Assembly: GCF_003116585.1 (NCBI RefSeq)
Contig: NZ_QEHM01000004.1
Location: forward strand, 124,001 to 188,000
Direction of reading: 5' to 3'
DNA length: 64,000 bases
DNA from: Albibacillus kandeliae
Lineage (GTDB): Bacteria; Pseudomonadota; Alphaproteobacteria; Rhodobacterales; Rhodobacteraceae
The notes under the pieces are model-generated. The model saw nothing but the letters and a program-made list of their open reading frames with translations, did no database searches and was not told where the DNA came from. Numbering within the stretch: the stretch's first letter is position 1; every line of letters begins with the position of its first letter. Below, piece by piece: positions 50,390 to 59,206 of this stretch. The translations under genes and the position numbers were made by a program.

Positions 50390-51841
50390 CTACTGCTTGC
50401 TCAGCAGCGCGCCGTAGAAGTCGATGCCAAGCCCGAGGTTCTCGATCGAGAGCCGCTCGTTGATGCCGTGGAACCGCTCGAGGTCGTCCCCGGTGATCTT
50501 GAAGGGATTGATGCGGTAGGTGTCCTCGGCGGCCATCGCATAGTGGCGCGCGTCGGTCGCGGCGATGGTCAGCCCCGGCACGGTCGCCAGCGGACCGAAG
50601 GCGGCAAGGATCGAACCCTCGATATCCTTGTACCCCTGCGATGTCGCGCTCGACACCGGCGAGGCCTCCGCGGCGGTCTCGCGGTCGACCTCCACCGCGA
50701 TCCCCTCGTCGGCGACCGCCTCATGCACATGGGCCACAACGTCGTCGATGCTGTCGCGCGGATGCAGGCGGAAGTTGATCACCGCCGTCGCGCGCGTCGG
50801 CAGCACGTTCTCGGTGCTGGAGCCTTCCAGCATCGTCGGCGCCGTGGTGGTGCGCAGCATGGCGTCGGTCGAGGCCGAGCCGGAGAGGATGCCCTCCAGT
50901 ACCGGTTTGAACAGCCAGGTGTTGGCAAAGACGATGCGTTGACCGAACGGGAAATACCGGCCGAGCGTGTCGAAGAAGGTGGCCGAAACATCGGTCAGCC
51001 CGCCCGGCACCGGCGCCTTCTGCAAACGGTCCAGCGCGCCCGCCAGCTCCCCCACCGCCGTCACGCGCGGCGGCATCGAGGAATGGCCCCCTGCCCCCGT
51101 CGCCACCAGCCGGGCGGTCATGTAGCCCTTTTCCGACAGGTTGATCGAGGCGACCGGCTGGTCCAGCCCGGGGATGATCCCGTCGAGCACGAAAGAGCCC
51201 TCGTCCAGCGCCCAGGCCAGCTTGACGCCCTGCCCGTTCAGGTACGCGGCCACCGCCTTGGCGCCCGCGCCGCCAATCTCCTCGTCACCGCCGAAGCTGA
51301 AATAGATCGTTCGCTTGGGCGCAAAGCCCTGACCGACAAGCGTCTCGGCGGCAGTCAGCAGCGCGATCAGCGCGCCCTTGTTGTCCAGCGTGCCGCGTCC
51401 CCAGACGTAACCGTCGGCGATCTCACCGGCGAAAGGATCGTAATCCCACCGCTCCAGGGAGCCCGGCGGGATCGGCACCACGTCGTAATGCGCCGCCAGC
51501 AGGACCGGCGGCAGGCTGTCATCGCTGCCCTGCCACTTGTAGAGCGGCGTGTTGGCCTCGAGCACGACCTTCTCGGTCGCCGCCGTCACCCCCGGAAAGG
51601 TCTCGTCGAGAAAGGCGAGGAAGGCCGGAAAGTCGGGGCGGCTCAGATCGTCCGACACGGTCCGGAACTGCACCGCGCGCGCCAGCGTTCCCGCTGCTGC
51701 CTCGGCATCCACCCCAAGGCTGTAGGGCTCCACCCCGGTCACCGGCGCGGGCCGGTAGCGTAGCGTGTTCACGACAAGCACGGCAGCCAGCGCCACCACA
51801 AGCAGGCCGATCACGGCCAGGACATATTTCACGATGCGCAT
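50390..51841 (-). CDS. M20-family metallopeptidase, membrane-anchored
   Basis: 483 residues from ATG 51841, chosen because GGAGG lies 7 bases upstream (the longer frame starts at 51898). One N-terminal membrane helix (about 5-25) anchors it. The dinuclear zinc site is seen in AAHYDVVP, GRGTLDNKG, GGDEEIGG and DARHYAMA; GHSSMPPR marks the dimerisation domain. It resembles carboxypeptidase S-type peptidases, with an active site outside the cytoplasm if the helix is not cleaved. Substrate unknown. Confidence 0.88.
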   Translation of the reverse strand: MRIVKYVLAVIGLLVVALAAVLVVNTLRYRPAPVTGVEPYSLGVDAEAAAGTLARAVQFRTVSDDLSRPDFPAFLAFLDETFPGVTAATEKVVLEANTPLYKWQGSDDSLPPVLLAAHYDVVPIPPGSLERWDYDPFAGEIADGYVWGRGTLDNKGALIALLTAAETLVGQGFAPKRTIYFSFGGDEEIGGAGAKAVAAYLNGQGVKLAWALDEGSFVLDGIIPGLDQPVASINLSEKGYMTARLVATGAGGHSSMPPRVTAVGELAGALDRLQKAPVPGGLTDVSATFFDTLGRYFPFGQRIVFANTWLFKPVLEGILSGSASTDAMLRTTTAPTMLEGSSTENVLPTRATAVINFRLHPRDSIDDVVAHVHEAVADEGIAVEVDRETAAEASPVSSATSQGYKDIEGSILAAFGPLATVPGLTIAATDARHYAMAAEDTYRINPFKITGDDLERFHGINERLSIENLGLGIDFYGALLSKQ

Positions 51842-51928
51842 AGGTCGCCTCCCCGGGTCATGCGGCCGGATCATGCCGGTCCCCGGGCAGCCTGTCATGA
51901 CTAACCTGACGTCAGCGGCAACCTGAGT

Positions 51929-52762
51929 TCAGTCGTCGCCGCCACCCGCCTCGCGATCGAGATGCGCCTGCCACAGGTCCGGGCGCCGCGCCTCGGTGAT
52001 CTCTTCCGACTTGCGCCTGCGCCACCGCGCGATCTCGCCGTGATGGCCCGACATCAGCACATCGGGGATCGGGCGGCCCTGCCATTCGGCGGGCCTAGTA
52101 TACTGCGGATGTTCCAGCAGCCCCTGCGAAAAGCTCTCTTCCTCGGTCGAGGCCGCGTTGCCCAGCACGTTCGGCATCAGCCGCACCGTCGCGTCGATCA
52201 GCGCCTGCGCCGCGATCTCGCCGCCCGTCATGACGAAATCGCCAAGGCTGACCTCCTCGATGCCGTAATGCTCCAGCACCCGCTCGTCGACGCCTTCGAA
52301 GCGGCCGCACAGCAGGGTCACGCCATCGGCACGCGCCAGCCGCCGCATCAACGCCTGATCCATCCGCCGCCCGCGCGGGCTCAGATAGATCAGCGGCCAG
52401 TTGCCCCGGACGCCCGCCATGCAATCCTCGATCGCCGTGCCCAGCACGTCGGCGCGCAGCACCATGCCCGCGCCGCCCCCGGCGGGCGTATCGTCGACAT
52501 TGCGATGCTTGCCGATCCCGTAGTCGCGCAGGTCGATGGCCTCCAGCTGCCACAGCCCCTCGGTCAGGGCCCGCCCCGTCAGACTCTCTCCCAGCACGCC
52601 GGGAAAGGCGTTCGGGAACAGGGTCAGCACCTTGGCCTTCCACACGCCGCTCAAGTCAGGCGCCGGGGTCATCAGCTCGCGCGGCTTCAGCACGGGCCGT
52701 AGCGTCTTGCGCCCATGGGACCTTGCCGGGGATGTCGGGTTCTGAATCGGATCGTCGCTCAT
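51929..52762 (-). CDS. trmD: tRNA (guanine37-N1)-methyltransferase
   Basis: 277 residues. The SPOUT knot residues are clear: [34 protein letters not shown] and a C-terminal RPDLWQAH. An N-terminal extension of about 38 residues precedes the family start ([14 protein letters not shown]); ATG 52672 would trim it but has no ribosome site. TrmD methylates G37 of tRNAs to prevent frameshifting. Separated from rimM and rplS, unlike the common rpsP-rimM-trmD-rplS operon. Confidence 0.94.
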   Translation of the reverse strand: MSDDPIQNPTSPARSHGRKTLRPVLKPRELMTPAPDLSGVWKAKVLTLFPNAFPGVLGESLTGRALTEGLWQLEAIDLRDYGIGKHRNVDDTPAGGGAGMVLRADVLGTAIEDCMAGVRGNWPLIYLSPRGRRMDQALMRRLARADGVTLLCGRFEGVDERVLEHYGIEEVSLGDFVMTGGEIAAQALIDATVRLMPNVLGNAASTEEESFSQGLLEHPQYTRPAEWQGRPIPDVLMSGHHGEIARWRRRKSEEITEARRPDLWQAHLDREAGGGDD

Positions 52763-52887
52763 CCTCCCGTCCTAGCGCGCCATGCCGCCCCCCGCCAGAG
52801 CACTGGTGCGGGCCGATGCGCCGTGTTGACGGAATATTCGGGGTTTTGCCGCAGGGTCCGGGGCCAGGAACCACGGTCGGAGACGCC

Positions 52888-54495
52888 ATGCCCAGCCCGC
52901 AATCCATCGGGACCGCGCTGCGCGCAGCACGTCGCGCCCTCAGATCCGGTGACAGTGCCGGGGCGGAACGGCTGTTCCGCGAGGTCCTGACGCGCTTCCC
53001 CGGCAACCGCGCCGCGCGAGAGGGGCTGCGAACGGTCGCCGGCAACCCCGCGGACAAGCGGGCAGAGGCGCGTCGGCTGCTGGTGTCCGGCGCCTTCGGG
53101 GCCGCAGAACCGCTCTGGGCCGAGCTCGCCCGGCAACCGGAAGACGCCGAGGCCGGGCTGGCGCTGGCCGAATGCCGCCTCGGCCTCGGCCGCCCCGATG
53201 ATGCGCTGAACGCGGTCGACCGCCTTCTCGATGCCTGCCCGGCCCTGCCCGCCGCCCTCGATCTCCGGGGCCGCTGCCTGCGCGACCTCGGGCGCGTCAC
53301 GGAAGCTGCCAACTGCCACCGCGCCGCTCTGGGTCACGGGTCCGCCGATGCTGGCCCCCTCAACCACCTCGGCATCCTCGCCCTCGCGCAGGACGACCGG
53401 CCCGCCGCCGCCGCGTACTTCCGGCAGGCCCTCGTCCTTGCCCCCGCCTCTGCCGACCTGCACCACAACCTCTCGCGCGCCATCACCTACCACCCGGGAG
53501 AGCCCCACCTCGCCGACCTCCGCGCTCAGGCGCGCCGCGCTGGCGCGGACCCTGCGCAGGCGCCGCTCCACTTCGCCCTGTTCCGCGCTCTCGACGACCT
53601 CGGCGAACGGGACGAGGCCTTTGGCCACCTCGTCACCGCGAACCGGCTGCGCAAGGCATGGCTCGGCTACGATATCACCCGCGACATCGCGGTCAGCGGC
53701 GCGGTGATGAAGCTCTGCGCCGACCTGCCCCCGCTGCCCGACGAACCTCCCCCCGGGCCAAGGGTGATCTTCGTCACCGGGCTGCCCCGCTCCGGCACGA
53801 CCCTCGTGGAACGTATCCTCGCCGGGTCGCCCGGCGTGCGCCCCTGCGGCGAACTCTCCATTGTCACCACCGCCGCCGCCCGCCTGCTGCGCGAGACACA
53901 GGCGCGCGGCGAGGGTCACGTCGCACCCGATGTCTTCCGGACCTTCCGCGAGGAGGTCCGTGCCGGGCTGCACCAGCGGGCCGAAGGGCAGCCCATCGTG
54001 GTGGACAAGATGCCGCTGAACTTCCGCTGGCTCGGCCTTGTGCTCGCCGCCCTGCCAGAGGCGCGCGCCGTTCACCTCCACCGCAACCCGATGGCCGTCG
54101 GCTGGTCGCTCTACCGCCACATGTTCGGCGGGCGCGGCAACGGGTTCGCCCATGACGTCGTGGACATCGCCGCCTTCATGCGCCTCGCGCAGGAGATGAC
54201 GGCGGCATGGTCCACCCGGTTCGAACCACGGCTCCTCAGTCTCGACTACGCCACCCTGACCTCCGAGCCAGAACAGGCGATCCGCCGGCTGATCGGCGAT
54301 CTGGGCCTGGACTGGTCCGAGGACTGCCTCACCCCGCATCACGCGACGGGCGCTGTGCTGACCGCCAGTGCCGCGCAGGTCCGCCAGCCGATCCGCCCCG
54401 GGCACGACACGGCATGGCACGCCTATGCCCCGCAGCTCCGCCCGCTCGCCACCGCCCTCACCGCAGCCGGGCTGGTGCAAATTTCACCAAGTTAG
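52888..54495 (+). CDS. TPR-repeat sulfotransferase
   Basis: 535 residues from ATG 52888 with GGAG upstream. The first half (about 1-260) is made of TPR-like helical repeats (AEPLWAELARQPEDAEAGLA, AANCHRAALGHGSADAGPLN). The second half is a PAPS-dependent sulfotransferase with the 5'-phosphosulfate loop GLPRSGTTLVERIL and the 3'-phosphate segment LHRNPMAVGWSLYR. Such proteins sulfate peptides, lipids or sugars; the acceptor is unknown. Divergent from trmD. Confidence 0.88.
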   Translation: MPSPQSIGTALRAARRALRSGDSAGAERLFREVLTRFPGNRAAREGLRTVAGNPADKRAEARRLLVSGAFGAAEPLWAELARQPEDAEAGLALAECRLGLGRPDDALNAVDRLLDACPALPAALDLRGRCLRDLGRVTEAANCHRAALGHGSADAGPLNHLGILALAQDDRPAAAAYFRQALVLAPASADLHHNLSRAITYHPGEPHLADLRAQARRAGADPAQAPLHFALFRALDDLGERDEAFGHLVTANRLRKAWLGYDITRDIAVSGAVMKLCADLPPLPDEPPPGPRVIFVTGLPRSGTTLVERILAGSPGVRPCGELSIVTTAAARLLRETQARGEGHVAPDVFRTFREEVRAGLHQRAEGQPIVVDKMPLNFRWLGLVLAALPEARAVHLHRNPMAVGWSLYRHMFGGRGNGFAHDVVDIAAFMRLAQEMTAAWSTRFEPRLLSLDYATLTSEPEQAIRRLIGDLGLDWSEDCLTPHHATGAVLTASAAQVRQPIRPGHDTAWHAYAPQLRPLATALTAAGLVQISPS

Positions 54496-54596
54496 ACTCG
54501 AAATGGCCCTGTTCTGCTTCCCATTGACCCCTCCACAACATATAGTGGCCGGAACAGGCAGGCCGTGCAGGGACGGCACAAGTCGGGGAAACGGGC

Positions 54597-55406
54597 ATGG
54601 CGCATATCATCGTGGTCGGAAACGAAAAGGGCGGAGCCGGGAAATCGACGGTGTCGATGCACGTGGCCACGGCCCTCGCGCGGCTCGGCCACAAGGTCAG
54701 CGCACTCGACCTCGACCTGCGCCAGCGGACCCTTGGCCGCTATGCCGAGAACCGCAAGGAGTTCCTGCGCACCAGCGGGCTCAGCCTGCCCTCGGCCGAG
54801 TATCACGACCTGCCCGAGATCGACCCGTCCGAGCTGCGCCCGGGCGAAAACATCTACGACCACCGCCTGTCGGCCGCCGTCGCCGCGCTCGAGCCCGACA
54901 GCGATTTCATCCTGATCGACTGCCCCGGCTCGCACACCCGGTTGAGCCAGGTGGCCCATTCGCTGGCCGACACGCTGATCACCCCTCTGAACGACAGCTT
55001 CATCGACTTCGACCTGCTGGCCCATACCGATGCCAAGGGCGAAAAGATCACCGGCCCCTCGGTCTACTCCGAAATGGTCTGGAGCGCGCGGCAACTGCGC
55101 GCGCAGGCGGGGCTCAAGCCCATCGACTGGGCGGTGATGCGCAACCGGGTCGGCACCCAGCGCATGGTGAACAAGGAAAAGATGGAACGCGCGGTGAAAA
55201 TGCTCGCCAAGCGCGTCGGCTTCCGCATCGTGCCCGGCTTCAGCGAGCGGGTGATTTTCCGCGAGTTGTTCCCGCGCGGCCTCACGCTGCTCGACCTCAA
55301 GGATATCGGGGTCAAGCAGCTGAACATCTCCAACGTCGCCGCGCGTCAGGAACTGCGCGACATGATGAAGGAGCTGAAGCTGCCCGGCGTCGAGGTGAAC
55401 TTCTGA
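54597..55406 (+). CDS. mipZ: ParA/MipZ-family ATPase, probable division-plane regulator
   Basis: 269 residues. The deviant Walker A KGGAGKST (11-18) and the start HIIVVGNEKGG, with LDLDLRQRTLGRYAENR, match MipZ of alphaproteobacteria. MipZ forms a polar gradient and keeps FtsZ rings to midcell. No parB lies next to it, as expected for mipZ. The assignment over other ParA-like proteins rests on N-terminal and overall sequence. Confidence 0.85.
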   Translation: MAHIIVVGNEKGGAGKSTVSMHVATALARLGHKVSALDLDLRQRTLGRYAENRKEFLRTSGLSLPSAEYHDLPEIDPSELRPGENIYDHRLSAAVAALEPDSDFILIDCPGSHTRLSQVAHSLADTLITPLNDSFIDFDLLAHTDAKGEKITGPSVYSEMVWSARQLRAQAGLKPIDWAVMRNRVGTQRMVNKEKMERAVKMLAKRVGFRIVPGFSERVIFRELFPRGLTLLDLKDIGVKQLNISNVAARQELRDMMKELKLPGVEVNF

Positions 55407-55433
55407 CGGCAGGCCGGCCCTGACGGGCCAGCC

Positions 55434-56015
55434 TCAGTACGGGTTCTTCGCCCCGCGATCCGCCGACAGGGTCTGCTGCCCGCGCTGCACCAGCAGTTCG
55501 ATGGCGTCGGCAAGGTGCACCTCCTCGATGTTCCGATCGCCCCGATCCACCCGGATACGGTGCGCCTCGATCATCACGTCGGCATGGCGAAACCCCTCCG
55601 GCGGCTCGAAGCGATAGCAGGCCAGTTCGATCAGCAGTCCCATCGGGTCCTTGAAGTAGATCGAATCCATGAAACCCCGGTCCTTCGGCCCAGAATGGGT
55701 GATGCCGCGCTCGTCCAGCCGGGTCACCGCCTGCGAAAAGGTCGCCTTGGATACGTTGAAGGCCAGGTGATGCACACAGCCCGGCTCGGTCGGAGTGCGC
55801 CGCGGATCGGGCTTGCGCGTCTCGTTGGTAAAGACCGTGATCAGCCGCCCGTCGCCCGGATCGAAATAGAGATGCCCCTCGTCCGCGTTGTCGAGGTTGG
55901 GCTGATCGAAGACGAAGGGCATGCCCAGCACCCCCTCCCAGAAATCGATCGAGGTCTGCCGGTCGGCGCCGGTCAGCGTGATGTGGTGAACCCCCTGGGC
56001 CTGAAGCTTTCTCAT
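55434..56015 (-). CDS. VOC-family (glyoxalase/ring-cleaving dioxygenase-like) protein
   Basis: 193 residues from ATG 56015, with GGAG 8 bases upstream and an ATGA overlap with the preceding gene. Two VOC modules are seen with metal-ligand positions VHHITLTG, VHHLAFNV and LLIELACY. Members include glyoxalases and extradiol dioxygenases. Co-translation with a DOPA-4,5-dioxygenase-like gene suggests work on an aromatic or catechol compound. Confidence 0.83.
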   Translation of the reverse strand: MRKLQAQGVHHITLTGADRQTSIDFWEGVLGMPFVFDQPNLDNADEGHLYFDPGDGRLITVFTNETRKPDPRRTPTEPGCVHHLAFNVSKATFSQAVTRLDERGITHSGPKDRGFMDSIYFKDPMGLLIELACYRFEPPEGFRHADVMIEAHRIRVDRGDRNIEEVHLADAIELLVQRGQQTLSADRGAKNPY

Positions 56016-56365
56016 GCCGTTTCTCCCTCCGCCTTCTCGAACAGGCTCAGGTCCAGCGCGGGCATGCTGCCCATCCAGATGCCGTGATCGCGGTGGTCCG
56101 CCAGCTCGTCGCCGGTCTCGAGATGGGCAAACACCGTCAGCCCCTCCCGGTGCAGGGCAAGCCATGTCACCACATCGGCAAAGGCCTCGGGCGCAAAGGC
56201 CAGCTGGCAGCTCCACATCGGGTGCGGCCCCACCGGCTTTTCGTGCATGCGCCCCATCACCACCGGCAGCTGGTCGCGCGCGGCCTCGCAGACCCGGCGG
56301 GCGGTGCCGATGGTCTCGGCGTCGTAATAGACGTGGGCGTGAAACCCTTCGATACGGGGATCCAT
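56012..56365 (-). CDS. DOPA 4,5-dioxygenase family protein
   Basis: 117 residues. The His-containing motifs FHAHVYYD, HPMWSCQLAF and HLETGDELADHRDH are those of the small DOPA-dioxygenase-like family. The fungal members cleave DOPA; bacterial substrates are mostly unknown. It overlaps the VOC gene by ATGA, making a two-gene unit. Confidence 0.85.
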   Translation of the reverse strand: MDPRIEGFHAHVYYDAETIGTARRVCEAARDQLPVVMGRMHEKPVGPHPMWSCQLAFAPEAFADVVTWLALHREGLTVFAHLETGDELADHRDHGIWMGSMPALDLSLFEKAEGETA

Positions 56366-56554
56366 GATGAACTCCTCTTCTGTCCCCGCCTAGATCGCAA
56401 CTGCCGGCGCCTCCATAAACCGGCATCGCGGAACAGGGTCTGTGCGCCTGTTCAGAACGGGATCGCGGGAATGCTGACAGGGAAGCGCCCGCAGGTCCAG
56501 TTCGGCGAGCGGGACCGGGGCAGGAAACGCGGCCTCAAGACCGCGCCCCCCGCC

Positions 56555-56577
56555 CATCTTTTCTCTTCAAATACTCG
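56555..56577. repeat. Short intergenic repeat, copy D
   Basis: CATCTTTTCTCTTCAAATAC plus TCG, one or two bases different from copy A. It lies about 36 bases downstream of the SDR gene on the minus strand, in a 248-base gap with no other feature. Confidence 0.75.
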
Positions 56578-56613
56578 AATGAGCCACCCGACCCGCACGC
56601 GCGTCGATCGGGG

Positions 56614-57378
56614 TCAGCCCCCGTGCCCCTCGACGCTGCGCTCCATCAAACGCTGGAACAGACGCGGCGAGGCGCGGTTGATCCACCAGGCCAGCCGCGC
56701 GACACGCCCCACCGGGATCATCGGTCTGCCCCGCCGCAGGCCCTTCAGGATCTCGGCGGCAGCGGCATCGGGCGTCATGTAGTCCATCCCGTCCGCGGCC
56801 GAACCCGGGCGGGCGGTGCCGTCCTCCTGCCGCTCGGACCGCCCGATGTTGGTGGCAACGAACGACGGCGCGGCGATCAGGACCCGAACCCCGTGGCCGC
56901 GTTCCTCCGAGCGGAGCGACTTGAAAAACCCCTCCAGCGCGTGCTTGGACGCGGCATAGGCGGTGCGGTGGTAGAGCGGCGTGAACCCCGCCACCGAGGA
57001 AATCGCGAGGTGAGTACCCGCCGCCGCGCGGACCGGCCCCAACAGCGCCCGGGCCATGTTCACCGCGGCAAAGTAGTTGATCTCAAAGACCTTGCGATGC
57101 GCCGCATCGCTCAGCGTGTCGATGGCCCCGATCTGGGTGATCCCGGCGTTGTAGATCACCAGGTCGATGCGGGGATGCGCCTGCGCGATCCGCGCGCAGG
57201 CGGCGTCCAGCTGGTCCGCATCGGTCAGATCGCAGCCGATGGGCGTCTGCGCCACGGTCTGGGCCAGCCCCTCGATGTTCAGGTCAATCAGCACCACGTG
57301 CCAGCCCGCCGCCTGCAGCGCGGCGGACAGAGCCTGCCCGAGTCCCCCGGCGCCGCCGGAAATCACTGCCGTCTTCAC
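56614..57378 (-). CDS. Short-chain dehydrogenase/reductase, last gene of the FMO operon
   Basis: 254 residues from GTG 57378, which overlaps the preceding stop (GTGA) with GGAGG 7 bases upstream. The cofactor motif SGGAGGLGQ, NAG at about 98 and the Ser-Tyr-Lys triad (ISSVAGF, YAASK) are classical. A C-terminal basic region follows. It probably oxidises or reduces a hydroxyl in the same pathway as the flavin monooxygenase. Confidence 0.88.
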   Translation of the reverse strand: MKTAVISGGAGGLGQALSAALQAAGWHVVLIDLNIEGLAQTVAQTPIGCDLTDADQLDAACARIAQAHPRIDLVIYNAGITQIGAIDTLSDAAHRKVFEINYFAAVNMARALLGPVRAAAGTHLAISSVAGFTPLYHRTAYAASKHALEGFFKSLRSEERGHGVRVLIAAPSFVATNIGRSERQEDGTARPGSAADGMDYMTPDAAAAEILKGLRRGRPMIPVGRVARLAWWINRASPRLFQRLMERSVEGHGG

Positions 57379-58307
57379 AGCCCCGCCTCCCTGCACCAGA
57401 GATCGAAGACCTCGACGCTCGTCTTCTCGGGTGTGTAGCCGAAGTCCCGCTTCAGCGCCGCGTTGTCCAGCACTGGGCGGTATTGAAGAAACCGCACCTG
57501 CTCGGGTCCATAGCGGCTCAGGCGCAGGGGATGCGCGACGGCAAGCGCCGCCTTCAGGCCCCAGGCCGGAAGGCGCATGACCGACTTGCCAAGCCGCGCG
57601 GCCAGCTGATCCACCCCCAGGGCGCCGTCACCTGCCACGTTGTAGATACCCGCGGGCCCGTCGGTCGCCGCGCGCGCCAGGATGCGGGCGAGATCGCGGG
57701 TCCAGATGAAGACGAAGGGGCTGTCGCTGCCCCGGATCGCCAGCAGCCGAGGCTTGCGGAACAGGGCCGTGATCTGGTTGTCGGTCCCCGCACCCAGCAC
57801 GGTGCCGACGCGCAGCACAACCTGCTCCAGCTCCGGATGCGCGGCCCGGGCCTCGGCCAGCATCTCCTCCACCTGCCGCTTGTGGTCGGCATAGGCGAAC
57901 TCCGGGTTGCCCCGCAGCGCATCGCCCTCGCTCAGCGGCACCGGGTTGTCGGCATGATAACCATAGGCGGCGCCCGACGAGGTCACGACCAGCCGCCGCA
58001 CCCCGTGCGCCAGTGCGGCGTCGATCACCCGGCGCGTGCCCTCCACGTCGACGCGGTGCGCAAACGCGCGCCCCATCCCCGGCCCCGGCGTCACGATGGA
58101 GGCCAGATGCACGACGACCTCCGGGCGGGTTTCGCCGATCACCCGGTCCGGGTCCTCGCCCGTCACATCCAGCGGCTCAAAGCGGACGCCCGCAGGCAGG
58201 TCGGCCGGCGCCTTGAGGTCGGTGGCGATGATCTCATGCCCCTCAAGGTCTGACAGCAGGGCGCGGCCGATCATCCCGGCCGCACCGGTCACGAGGATCC
58301 GTGTCAT
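57375..58307 (-). CDS. NAD-dependent epimerase/dehydratase family protein
   Basis: 310 residues, extended SDR type. Rossmann motif VTGAAGMIG, catalytic Tyr and Lys in YADHK, and Ser in VTSSGAAYG. The C-terminus resembles enzymes acting on non-sugar substrates as well. Overlaps both neighbours by 4 bases. Confidence 0.87.
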   Translation of the reverse strand: MTRILVTGAAGMIGRALLSDLEGHEIIATDLKAPADLPAGVRFEPLDVTGEDPDRVIGETRPEVVVHLASIVTPGPGMGRAFAHRVDVEGTRRVIDAALAHGVRRLVVTSSGAAYGYHADNPVPLSEGDALRGNPEFAYADHKRQVEEMLAEARAAHPELEQVVLRVGTVLGAGTDNQITALFRKPRLLAIRGSDSPFVFIWTRDLARILARAATDGPAGIYNVAGDGALGVDQLAARLGKSVMRLPAWGLKAALAVAHPLRLSRYGPEQVRFLQYRPVLDNAALKRDFGYTPEKTSVEVFDLWCREAGL

Positions 58308-59206
58308 CGCGCCGCCTCACTCCGGGACATCAGGCCGGATACGGCAAAGCCCGAGATCACGTGCCAGATGCCCCAGAAGGCGGCGATGATCGCCATGCCG
58401 CCCAACCCGTGGAAGAAGGCAAAGATCAGCACCAGCCCGAGACCGGAATTCTGGATGCCGGTCTCGATGGTCACCGCGCGCCGGTTATAAGGCGAGAGCC
58501 CCGCGAGCGTCGCAAACAGGAACCCTCCGGCCAGCGCCAGCGAGTTGTGCAGGATCACGTACCACGAGATGCCGACGCCGTAGTCGAGGAAGTACTGCCA
58601 GTTCCCCGCCAGCGCGAGGGCGACGAACAGGATGAAGATCGCCATCGACAGCCACTGCAGCGGCTTCCTCAGCCGCGCCGTGATGTCCGGACGCCGCGTG
58701 TTCAGCGTCACGCCAAGGATCAGCGGCAGCACCAGCATCAGCCCCACCGTGATCGCGACCGAAACGGGGTCGATCGCGGTTTCCTGCAGGATCGCACGGG
58801 TCGGCGCATAAAGCCCGCCCCAGAGCGCGATGTTGAGCGGCGTGAGCAGGATCGCCATCACCGTCGCCAGCGCCGTCATCGACACCGAGAGCGCGGCATT
58901 GCCCCCCGCCCGGTTGGTGAAGAAGTTCGAGATATTGCCACCCGGGCAGGCCGCCACGAGGATCAGGCCCAGCGCGATGGAGGGCGCGGGCTGCAGCGCC
59001 AGCACCAGCAGAAAGGTCAGCACCGGCAGCACGAGGAACTGCGACAGGAACCCCACCACCAGCGGGCGCGGCGTCTTTGCCAGCGCGCGGAAATCGCGCG
59101 GGGTCAGGTCGATGGCCACCGAGAACATCACGATGGCGAGGATTGCGTTCAGCAGGGTCAGCGACCCCTCGTCGAAGTTCAGGACGACGTCGTCGATGGG
59201 GGTCAT
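58304..59206 (-). CDS. Bile acid:sodium symporter (BASS) family transporter
   Basis: 300 residues from ATG 59206, with GGAAAGG 7 bases upstream and ATGA overlap to the monooxygenase gene. About 9-10 membrane helices; the crossover motifs AACPGGNISNFFTNRAGG and ETGIQNSGLGL are characteristic. BASS members carry bile acids, pantoate, ketoacids and other organic anions with sodium. The cargo here is probably the substrate of the adjacent enzymes. Confidence 0.9.
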   Translation of the reverse strand: MTPIDDVVLNFDEGSLTLLNAILAIVMFSVAIDLTPRDFRALAKTPRPLVVGFLSQFLVLPVLTFLLVLALQPAPSIALGLILVAACPGGNISNFFTNRAGGNAALSVSMTALATVMAILLTPLNIALWGGLYAPTRAILQETAIDPVSVAITVGLMLVLPLILGVTLNTRRPDITARLRKPLQWLSMAIFILFVALALAGNWQYFLDYGVGISWYVILHNSLALAGGFLFATLAGLSPYNRRAVTIETGIQNSGLGLVLIFAFFHGLGGMAIIAAFWGIWHVISGFAVSGLMSRSEAAR

